Below are positions 4,650 through 10,345 of a DNA stretch of 10,345 bases, one piece after another. The translations under genes were made by a program, and so were the position numbers. The notes under the pieces were generated by a model. It saw only the letters and a list, made by a program, of their open reading frames with translations, did no database searches and was not told the DNA's origin. Numbering within the stretch: the stretch's first letter is position 1; the number at the start of each line of letters is the position of its first letter. Source of the DNA: Cloacibacterium sp964530915 (GTDB lineage Bacteria > Bacteroidota > Bacteroidia > Flavobacteriales > Weeksellaceae); the NCBI GenBank assembly GCA_964530915.1, contig CAZHCK010000084.1:1-10345 (forward strand), written 5' to 3'.

Positions 4650-5519
4650 TTAGAACGTAATTTTATACGTTCCAGTAGAATTAGTCGAGGCTTTTTCGGC
4701 TTTTACGTATTTTTTTACCCAAATTACCGCAGCAGTAACTACACATGGATCAGAAATCCCGCTGCTTCTGCGCGCTGAAATCACGTTTCCGGCTTTATCT
4801 ACGGTATAAGAAATGGTAATGGTTCCGTTTGCCGTACAATTATGAGAAGGCTGTTCGCCACCTTTTCCCATTGTTCCGGGAATGTAAGAAATAAGCTTTC
4901 TGTCAACACCTATTTTACTGTCGCCATCTCCTTTTCCACCAAGAGGATCGCCAGAATTTCCGTCGGCTCCATTAGTTCCTTGCGTTCCGGTTTTAGTTCC
5001 TCTTCCTTTGATAAGATTGCCAATTGCGGCGGTTCCTTTTCCATCGCCTTGAGCATTTTTGGTAGTGGTATTGCTGGTAGATGATGTTTTAGAAGTAGTG
5101 GTTTTAGATGCTACAGTTTCCGAAGATTTCGTAGATTTTTTTTCAGTTTTGTCCGTTTTTACTGCAGAAGTTTTTTCTGATTTTCCTGTGATGATTTTTT
5201 CTGTAGGTTTTTCTACTGCTTTGGGAGTTTCTACTATTTCTTGAGGTTGTGGTTCAGGAGTTTTTAATTCTTCAGGAATATAAATATCTGCTGAAGCTAA
5301 ACTTCCTTCTTGATTAGCAGGTTCTTCTGCTCCATTTCCGTTTCTATTGTCGCCGAAATTAATCAGCATAGTGGTTACTTTCTCTTCTTTCGGGATTTCT
5401 CTCACGAATTGGTAATAAAAAATCAACAAAAACAACAATGCAGAAATCAGCGCAGTAAGTGTTGCGCTTTTTAACTTGTCTATTCTTTCGTCTCGTTTAT
5501 GTTGAATGATATTTTCCAA
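4650..5519 (-). CDS. tonB: TonB-family energy transducer
   Basis: Inner-membrane-anchored periplasmic protein that would carry the force of the ExbB-ExbD motor to outer-membrane receptors. The 289 aa divide into a charged cytoplasmic tail (1-17), one transmembrane helix (18-38), a Pro/Glu-rich stretch (82-105), a Lys/Ser/Thr-rich linker (106-157), a Gly-rich segment (158-205) and a C-terminal globular domain (205-289) with NGTITISYTVDKAGNVISAR, the TonB-C core strand pair. Cys228 and Cys259 lie in this domain and might form a disulfide. The start is TTG (complement of 5517-5519): an in-frame TAA lies 30 bases upstream, and the first internal ATG comes after the membrane helix. It is the last gene of the operon, 41 bases after exbD. 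The linker also resembles TolA-type proteins, so a Tol-like role is an alternative. The symbol is assigned from context. Confidence 0.85.
   Translation of the reverse strand: MENIIQHKRDERIDKLKSATLTALISALLFLLIFYYQFVREIPKEEKVTTMLINFGDNRNGNGAEEPANQEGSLASADIYIPEELKTPEPQPQEIVETPKAVEKPTEKIITGKSEKTSAVKTDKTEKKSTKSSETVASKTTTSKTSSTSNTTTKNAQGDGKGTAAIGNLIKGRGTKTGTQGTNGADGNSGDPLGGKGDGDSKIGVDRKLISYIPGTMGKGGEQPSHNCTANGTITISYTVDKAGNVISARRSSGISDPCVVTAAVIWVKKYVKAEKASTNSTGTYKITF
4653..4672 (-). terminator. Possible weak terminator hairpin overlapping the tonB 3' end
   Basis: GAACGTA and TACGTTC form a perfect 7-bp inverted repeat with a 6-base loop, made by the last seven codons of tonB. Leftward it is followed by the stop codon and TAAAAATTT, which is only a broken T-tract. 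It sits at the 7-base convergent junction with the YjdI-like gene, where no other terminator can be seen. Confidence 0.35.
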
Positions 5520-5560
5520 TTTTTTAATCGCAAGATGCGTACTATTTTATTCGTTTGATT

Positions 5561-5956
5561 TTATTCTTGAACCGTAGCAATCGCTAAACCATATTTGTGT
5601 TTTTCGGCGATTTCCATGGCATAGACTACGTCTTTATGTTTACAATTTTCGTCTGCTCTAATCGTGAAAGTAGGATTGGGCGAACCTTCTACCAATTTCA
5701 CAATATTCTGTTCTAGTTGTTCTTTTGGTGTTTCTAAATCATTTACAAAATACTTGCCATCTGCATTTATTGTAACAGTTGTAGGGTCTGTAACGCTAGG
5801 ATCTTGAGCTGCAGCTTTTGGCAAATTCACATCTATTGCGCTTTGGCTTATGGCAGAACTGGTAATCATAAAGAATATCAATAACAGAAAGATAATATCT
5901 GTCATCGAAGCCATACTGAACTCGGCGCTTACTCTATTTCTTCTTTTCAATTCCAT
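5561..5956 (-). CDS. exbD: ExbD/TolR-family biopolymer transport protein
   Basis: Inner-membrane component of the proton-driven ExbB-ExbD motor. The 131 aa consist of a short basic cytoplasmic tail (MELKRRNR), one transmembrane helix at about 19-38 carrying the essential aspartate in MTDIIFLLLIFFMIT (Asp20, equivalent to E. coli ExbD Asp25), and a periplasmic domain beginning IDVNLPKA. The C-terminal part (TFTIRADENCKHKDVVYAMEIAE) matches the usual ExbD fold pattern of a strand, then x-D-x-x-x-x-y-x-x-v-x-x-x-m. It lies 33 bases after exbB and 41 bases before tonB in the same direction, so the three are presumably one transcript. A TolR role cannot be excluded on sequence alone. Confidence 0.93.
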   Translation of the reverse strand: MELKRRNRVSAEFSMASMTDIIFLLLIFFMITSSAISQSAIDVNLPKAAAQDPSVTDPTTVTINADGKYFVNDLETPKEQLEQNIVKLVEGSPNPTFTIRADENCKHKDVVYAMEIAEKHKYGLAIATVQE

Positions 5957-5989
5957 ACTTAAAAAGTTTGAGGTTAGGTTTTAGAAGAA

Positions 5990-6673
5990 TTAAAGTGGTT
6001 TATTAAGTGTATCTAAAAACTCATTCACGTGAGTTTGAATTTTTAGCACCAATCTGTCTACATTGGTTACCAAAATATTATAGAAAAAATAGGCTGGGAT
6101 TCCCACAAATAAACCCACTGCAGTAGTAGCCATCGCAGTATAAATTCCCGATGCCAAAAGTTTAGGCGAAACTGCTCCCGTAACATTAGAAATTTCGAAA
6201 AACGCCATAATCATTCCGACTACCGTTCCCAAGAAACCTAACATAGGTGCAGCTCCAGAAGCTGAAGCTAGAATATTCAGGTTTTTTTCTAGTTTAGAAA
6301 CTTCTAACTGTCCTTGGTTTTGCATGGCATTTGAAATATCAGAAATGGGTCTTCCTATTCTGGTTAAGCCTTTTTCTATCATTCTGGCTTCTGGCGAATC
6401 TGTTCTTCTGCATAAATCGATGGCTGATTGTATTCTTCCGTCATGAATGCAGTCTTTAATATTTTCTAAAAAATTAGGCGTTTCTTTAGAAGCTCTTTTG
6501 ATAAAAAAATATCTTTCGAAAAAAACATATAATGCTAAAATTCCCAAAAGGAAAATAGCAATCATAATCGTATTCCCTATAATTCCTCCGCTGAAAAGTA
6601 CATCCCAAAGTGAAAATACTTGTTTCTCTGTCACTTTATTGTTAATGATAGTAGTCGTGGCTTGTAAAAACAT
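5990..6673 (-). CDS. exbB: ExbB/TolQ/MotA-family proton channel protein
   Basis: Inner-membrane proton-channel subunit of the ExbB-ExbD motor. At 227 aa it has normal length. Three hydrophobic segments are visible: TM1 at about 31-52 followed by FERYFFIKRA, TM2 at 136-160 with the hallmark APMLGFLGTVVGMI (142-155), and TM3 at 173-203 with GIYTAMATTAVGLFVGIPAYFFYN. Thr150 and the TT at 183-184 correspond to the conserved polar residues of the ion path. The cytoplasmic loop between TM1 and TM2 holds the usual EARMIEKGL region. It is the first gene of the operon with exbD and tonB. I found no consensus promoter in the 160 bases upstream; the nearest matches each have one mismatch. ExbB and TolQ are hard to separate by sequence; the tonB-like neighbour favours ExbB. 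Confidence 0.93.
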   Translation of the reverse strand: MFLQATTTIINNKVTEKQVFSLWDVLFSGGIIGNTIMIAIFLLGILALYVFFERYFFIKRASKETPNFLENIKDCIHDGRIQSAIDLCRRTDSPEARMIEKGLTRIGRPISDISNAMQNQGQLEVSKLEKNLNILASASGAAPMLGFLGTVVGMIMAFFEISNVTGAVSPKLLASGIYTAMATTAVGLFVGIPAYFFYNILVTNVDRLVLKIQTHVNEFLDTLNKPL

Positions 6674-6749
6674 AATGAAAAATGTTAAGTTCGAATTTCT
6701 AAACGATAAATTTAGTGAAAAATTGTAGAATTTCTCGTAGCAATGAATG

Positions 6750-6775
6750 TTTTTTGAAAAATACTTTTCAAAAAA
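6750..6775 (-). terminator. AT-only hairpin downstream of the acidic-protein gene, possible weak terminator
   Basis: TTTTTTGAAAA and TTTTCAAAAAA form a perfect 11-bp inverted repeat with a 4-base loop, 58 bases beyond the stop of the 152-aa gene. Only one pair is G-C, and no T-run follows leftward, so it is weak as a terminator. It may instead be a structural element in the exbB leader region. Confidence 0.35.
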
Positions 6776-6833
6776 ACTTTAAAAATAAAATAAGATTCTG
6801 ATGGTTTTAAACGGGAAAGAAAACAGCAGAAAG

Positions 6834-7292
6834 TTACTCTTCTATTTCGATATCATCTGCTTTGAAATGACATTTCAATTTAAAAGGAATTGGTTCATCT
6901 GAACCGGTATAGAAATCATCTATTTTCCCTTGCCAGAATAATTGTAGCACATCTTCTTCATCTTTAGAAAAAGTAAGTTCATTCTCGTAGAGATAGGCTT
7001 CTTCGTCGTCATAAAGGTCAACTTCTGTATAGGTTTCTTCCTCTGTATCTTCTATACGGAAAGTTTTTCCTTCCAATTCATTAGAATCAATAGGAAATTC
7101 AAATACGTCTAAGGATAGCTGAGGAAAATTATATTGTAGAGAATCGTCTTCTACATGGTCTAAAGAATCATCTGTAATGATTTCTACTTCCAGAAAATTT
7201 TTTGAATTGAGATAAACCGCCTTGCAATATGTGCTAGAGATATGGTATTTAAGGGTTTCTTCTGGGTGATAGATTTTTAAAATCCCTTTCAT
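6834..7292 (-). CDS. Highly acidic hypothetical protein (152 aa)
   Basis: I do not recognise the family. The protein has no signal peptide or membrane segment and should be cytoplasmic. It is strongly acidic: about 41 Asp/Glu against about 12 Lys/Arg, with acidic clusters at 41-50, 81-90, 95-105 and 111-114. The N-terminal 40 residues (MKGILKIYHPEETLKYHI, with a NFLEVEI strand) and the C-terminal FWQGKIDDFYTGSDEPIPF (119-137) look like ordered beta structure flanking an acidic middle. The ATG at 7290-7292 is the only sensible start. It is apparently a single-gene unit: a TAnnTTTG element lies 57 bases upstream, the barrel gene behind it ends in its own terminator, and exbB begins 160 bases downstream. 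A nucleic-acid mimic or a binding partner of a basic protein is conceivable from the charge, but nothing in the sequence proves it. Confidence 0.8.
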   Translation of the reverse strand: MKGILKIYHPEETLKYHISSTYCKAVYLNSKNFLEVEIITDDSLDHVEDDSLQYNFPQLSLDVFEFPIDSNELEGKTFRIEDTEEETYTEVDLYDDEEAYLYENELTFSKDEEDVLQLFWQGKIDDFYTGSDEPIPFKLKCHFKADDIEIEE

Positions 7293-7349
7293 GATGGTGT
7301 GTTAAAAAGAATGTTTGTTTTTAAGTTTTAAAAAAATGATTGTCTTTAA

Positions 7350-7357
7350 CAAAGATA
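7350..7357 (-). promoter_or_regulatory. Candidate -7 promoter element of the acidic-protein gene
   Basis: The minus strand reads TATCTTTG, a perfect TAnnTTTG match and the same octamer as in front of folC. It ends 57 bases before the ATG, implying a leader of about 50 bases. No TTG lies at the standard spacing upstream. It falls just after the terminator of the barrel gene, as expected for a new transcription unit. Confidence 0.45.
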
Positions 7358-7391
7358 AAAAATTTATAAAACCATAAAAGGTTTTTCGTTA

Positions 7392-7428
7392 AAAATCATA
7401 AAAAACGCAGTAAAAAAATTACTGCGTT
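7392..7428 (-). terminator. Intrinsic terminator of the outer-membrane barrel gene
   Basis: AACGCAGTAA and TTACTGCGTT form a perfect 10-bp inverted repeat (7404-7413, 7419-7428) with a 5-base loop, 16 bases after the stop codon. Read leftward, the stem is followed by TTTTTTATGATTTTT, a good T-tract. It separates the barrel gene from the acidic-protein gene. Confidence 0.85.
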
Positions 7429-7444
7429 CGTTATTTTGAAAAAT

Positions 7445-10123
7445 TTATTTGAAGTTAAACTTCAGCGTGAGTACCACTTGTCTCGGTCTAATGTTTATAG
7501 TGGTGTAAGAAGTTTGATTTAAAGAAGGATCAAAAGCTACATTCTCGAATACGTTATTATTGGTAATGTTCAGCACTTTTAGTTCTAAATCTATTTTTTC
7601 TTCGGACATAGAATATTGGTAAGAAAGATCAAAGAAAGCATTTTTAGCAGTTTTTTCTTTGTTACTAGAGTGCAGTTCGTCCCAAGTGAATCCTAATGTG
7701 TGATTTTTGAAAGGATAAACATATGCAGAAAGTGCATGGTTAAATGAATCTGTTTGATTATTGAATTTTGAATCATCTGGAGATTTTGTATTATTAAAAC
7801 TCCAATTGGCATTATAATCTACACTTAACCAAGAGAAATAATTGTTATTAAATTTAACACTTACGCCTTGATTTCTGCGTTCTACATCTATAAAACTAGA
7901 TTCAGTTGGTGTAGAATTTGCGGGTAATTGTTGATAATTACTCAATGAATAATTATATCCTACAGAAGCGTTGGTTTTTAACTTAGGAAAATATTTCCCG
8001 AGTTCTGTTCTTGCAGAATTGGTTTTGCTTATATTTTGTAAATTATAACCTTCTACAGTAAATTGTTGATTATCAACATCTAATTTAGTAAGATAAGTGA
8101 TATTATTTGTTCTATCATTAAAATTATAACTTACATTAAAGAAAATGTTGTTCAATGGATTTCTGTATTCCAACCTTGAACCTACAAAATTTGATTTTGC
8201 CTGCTGAATATCAGTATTTTTCATGGTAATATTTCTTGCAGAAAGCAAAATAAACCCGTTATAAAGATCATTAATACTTCCAAATGAATTAGTAATTCCC
8301 GCGAAAGTTGAAAATTTCCAAAACGAAGTTAAATCATATCTCATGAACAATCTTGGTTCATAGGTTACTTTATTTATTGTTTTATCTAAATTCTTGGCTC
8401 CTGTAGCAGAAATATTATTAAAATTAACAGGGAAAGTTAAATTCACATCTAAACCTTCTCTCTTATAGTTCACCATCATTTGTGCATAAGGTTTCATGTT
8501 TTTGAATTTAATATCATTCTCATAATCAGCACCTAAATCTACTAAAGAATTATTTTTTTCGCCATTAAAATCAGTTACTAATTTGTTTTGAGTAAAATTA
8601 AGCCCAACTTCTGGAGTAAAAGTCCAATTCTTTTTTGACAAACCAATTGATACAGAATGTGCCGCTTCGAATGTTTTTAAATTCAAATATTGATCTACAA
8701 GATCTGAAGTGTTAATTTTTTCATTATCACTATTTAAATATGAGGCAGGATTAATGCCTAAATTCTGCTTATCATCTCTATAACTGATGAAAGACATTGC
8801 ATTTACCAATCTTTCTTTCCAAGGAATAATGGCACTTAATGAGTTTTGGAAACTATTAGATGGTGTTTTAACTTTTTGATTAGCAAATTTATTATTATTG
8901 CTCACATTTGATTCGTCTCCGTTCCAAAGTCCGTTATAAGTAGTGGTATTTTTAAAGAAACTTTTGTTGGCGTTTTTAGAGAAAATAATTTCACCTTTTG
9001 CTTGATTAGTATAGTGATTACTTCTCGCAAAATTAACATTTCTCAAATTATTATCAGCGGCATATACTTTCGTAACACTCTCTTTATCAATTGCATTATT
9101 GGCATAACTTGCATTAGCTTTTAACTCCCATTGTTTCGAAAGATTGGTCAAAACATTGGCAGATAAATAATGTACATTATTAAATAAATATCTTTTTACA
9201 GGAACATTTTGAGGCGGAGATGAAGATTCCACAGAAAGCCAAGAATTTTCAGAAAAATTTCTTCTCATTCCTTCAAATCTATTTCCAAAAGCCAGAATAT
9301 TATTCTCTTTTTCTACTTCTTCTCCCATATTATTGGTCTTGTAATTCAAAACCCATTGGTATTTTTGAGTAAAAAGCATCGGAGAGAGTTTTACATTCCA
9401 AAGAGATGGCGCCACACCAAGAGAAGTTTCTCCTCTTCCTGTCATGGTAATAGATTTTTTGAGCTGCACATTAATCGCCGCATTTTCTGAAGAAAGTTTA
9501 TCCTGAAGAATTTTTACAGGTTGATGATTTTCAAGCACTTCTACTTTTTGCACAGCATCTTTTGGGAGAGAATTATTGATTACACCGTAACTTCCTTCCA
9601 TTAAATCTTTTCCGTTTACATAGAATTTGTTAATCGGTTCACCTTGATAGAGAATAGAACCATCTTTATTAACTTCAATCCCAGGAATTTTTTTCAAAAC
9701 ATCCGCTAAACTTCTGTCTGCTTTGCTTTCGAAAGATTTTAAATCATAAGAAATGGTATCGCCACGTTTGGTAATAAGTTTCGTTTTCAGTTTTACTTCC
9801 TTAATTTCTGTGGCTTTTTCTTGAAGCACAAAATTCAAAGTCTGAGTTGCGTTATTATAATTTTCGGTGATGGTTTGATGGTTAAAAGCTTTTACTTTTA
9901 CGAGAATTTTTTCTTCATTACTTGTAAAAGTCACTTTATAATTTCCTTTGGCATCGGTAATTGCATATTCTAAAATCGCATTTTTGCCTATTTCTTCTAT
10001 GGTTACACTTGCGCTTGCAAGCGGTTTTCCATCATCATTTTTTACGGTACCAGAAATGGTTTTTTGAGCAAAAATTACAATTGAAAATAATAAAATAAAG
10101 GTAAATGAAAGTATTTTTTTCAT
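7445..10123 (-). CDS. Outer-membrane beta-barrel protein, TonB-dependent-receptor-like, with N-terminal carboxypeptidase-regulatory-like domain
   Basis: Large outer-membrane protein of 892 aa. A signal peptide (1-20, ending VIFAQ) is followed by a carboxypeptidase-regulatory-like beta-sandwich (21-106: ISGTVKNDDGKPLASASVTI, DAKGNYKVTF). A plug-like domain comes next (about 107-223) with RGDTISYDL, LADVLKKIPGIEV, INKFYVNGKDL and VQKVEVLENHQPVKIL. The remainder (about 224-892) is rich in alternating Asn/Tyr/Phe strands and fits an OMP_b-brl_3-type barrel, ending in VVLTLKFNFK with an aromatic residue next to last. No SusD-like gene is in the window, so a SusC-type glycan system is not indicated. 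The substrate is unknown. It may be powered by the ExbB-ExbD-TonB system encoded nearby, but it is a separate transcription unit with its own terminator. No consensus promoter is evident in its upstream region. Confidence 0.88.
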   Translation of the reverse strand: MKKILSFTFILLFSIVIFAQKTISGTVKNDDGKPLASASVTIEEIGKNAILEYAITDAKGNYKVTFTSNEEKILVKVKAFNHQTITENYNNATQTLNFVLQEKATEIKEVKLKTKLITKRGDTISYDLKSFESKADRSLADVLKKIPGIEVNKDGSILYQGEPINKFYVNGKDLMEGSYGVINNSLPKDAVQKVEVLENHQPVKILQDKLSSENAAINVQLKKSITMTGRGETSLGVAPSLWNVKLSPMLFTQKYQWVLNYKTNNMGEEVEKENNILAFGNRFEGMRRNFSENSWLSVESSSPPQNVPVKRYLFNNVHYLSANVLTNLSKQWELKANASYANNAIDKESVTKVYAADNNLRNVNFARSNHYTNQAKGEIIFSKNANKSFFKNTTTYNGLWNGDESNVSNNNKFANQKVKTPSNSFQNSLSAIIPWKERLVNAMSFISYRDDKQNLGINPASYLNSDNEKINTSDLVDQYLNLKTFEAAHSVSIGLSKKNWTFTPEVGLNFTQNKLVTDFNGEKNNSLVDLGADYENDIKFKNMKPYAQMMVNYKREGLDVNLTFPVNFNNISATGAKNLDKTINKVTYEPRLFMRYDLTSFWKFSTFAGITNSFGSINDLYNGFILLSARNITMKNTDIQQAKSNFVGSRLEYRNPLNNIFFNVSYNFNDRTNNITYLTKLDVDNQQFTVEGYNLQNISKTNSARTELGKYFPKLKTNASVGYNYSLSNYQQLPANSTPTESSFIDVERRNQGVSVKFNNNYFSWLSVDYNANWSFNNTKSPDDSKFNNQTDSFNHALSAYVYPFKNHTLGFTWDELHSSNKEKTAKNAFFDLSYQYSMSEEKIDLELKVLNITNNNVFENVAFDPSLNQTSYTTINIRPRQVVLTLKFNFK

Positions 10124-10339
10124 GTTTAAAAGTTTATCACTAAAGCATTAGTAAAAGAAAAGGATATTGTGTTACAAAATTTTTAGATAATCATTTCGGA
10201 TAAATGTTAAAACTAACGTTTGTTGATATTTAAGTATATTGAAAATGGTTTATTTTTCCACAAGAAACGTATTCCTGTTGCTAAATTCAGTAATTTTGCA
10301 GAAATTTAATTTTCAAATAAAAATTTATCTCAACATCAT
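10124..10339. other. Divergent intergenic region
   Basis: This stretch of 216 bases separates the leftward barrel gene from a probable rightward gene. It is AT-rich, and I see no strong inverted repeat or RNA gene in it. The only consensus-like element is the rightward TAATTTTG at 10291-10298. On the leftward strand only one-mismatch relatives of TAnnTTTG occur. Confidence 0.5.
10291..10298 (+). promoter_or_regulatory. Candidate -7 element for a rightward gene beyond the window
   Basis: TAATTTTG matches TAnnTTTG, followed by CAGAAATTT, a plausible start-site region. No TTG lies at the standard spacing. The first ATG in a plausible leader is at 10340, about 41 bases downstream. Confidence 0.4.
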
Positions 10340-10345
10340 ATGTCT
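10340..10345 (+). CDS. Possible start of a rightward gene, cut by the window end
   Basis: ATGTCT (Met-Ser) occupies the last six bases, after an A/T-rich leader and the TAATTTTG element. Two codons cannot identify a gene. The call rests only on position and the promoter-like element. Confidence 0.25.

Noticed and set aside
4920..5240. Possible repeat array in the tonB linker
   Set aside because: The low complexity comes from Lys/Ser/Thr and Gly codons, without a regular period that I can see.
4842..5244. Two plus-strand open frames opposite tonB
   Set aside because: Low-complexity reverse complements of the tonB linker; not coding.
6447..6728. Plus-strand 93-codon open frame opposite the start of exbB
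   Set aside because: Antisense to exbB transmembrane coding; the hydrophobic look is a reverse-complement effect.

Overview
The window is AT-rich DNA from a member of the Bacteroidota, most likely a flavobacterium of the Chryseobacterium/Cloacibacterium type (Weeksellaceae). The evidence is the TAnnTTTG-type promoter elements, the absence of Shine-Dalgarno sequences in A-rich leaders, a large outer-membrane barrel with an N-terminal carboxypeptidase-regulatory-like domain, and a CoaX sequence that resembles Chryseobacterium homologues from memory. No database search was possible, so the genus is an inference.

Layout, left to right. Bases 1-644 (+) hold the 3' part of coaX (type III pantothenate kinase), cut by the window edge. 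It converges, with a 3-base gap, on a leftward three-gene unit at 648-2307: a secreted protein with a TonB-C-terminal-like domain (206 aa), a second, related secreted protein (200 aa), and tadA (tRNA adenosine deaminase). These genes are separated by 5 bases and then overlap by 1 base. Bases 2391-2770 hold a leftward tRNA-Val(UAC) array with a consensus promoter and an intrinsic terminator. It is interrupted by a run of exactly 100 N, so its copy number (two, three or more) is unresolved. folC follows (2764-4020, minus, GTG start), and its last codons contain the -33 element of the tRNA promoter. Divergent from folC is a small rightward pair: a YjdJ-type GNAT acetyltransferase and a YjdI-type Fe-S protein (4127-4642).

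Bases 4650-6673 (minus) carry an exbB-exbD-tonB operon, the inner-membrane motor that powers outer-membrane transport. Next come an unrecognised, very acidic 152-aa protein (6834-7292, minus) and an 892-aa outer-membrane beta-barrel/TonB-dependent-receptor-like protein (7445-10123, minus) with a clear terminator after it. The last ~220 bases appear to be a divergent promoter region, with a candidate rightward start codon 6 bases from the window end.

The common theme is cell-envelope energisation: an ExbB-ExbD-TonB motor, two free periplasmic TonB-C-like proteins and one barrel with a plug-like domain that such a motor could serve. The rest is housekeeping (CoA and folate synthesis, tRNA editing, tRNA-Val). 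I see no transposon, phage, CRISPR array or defence system. The least explained items are the paired secreted TonB-C-like proteins upstream of tadA, the acidic protein, and the tRNA array hidden by the gap.
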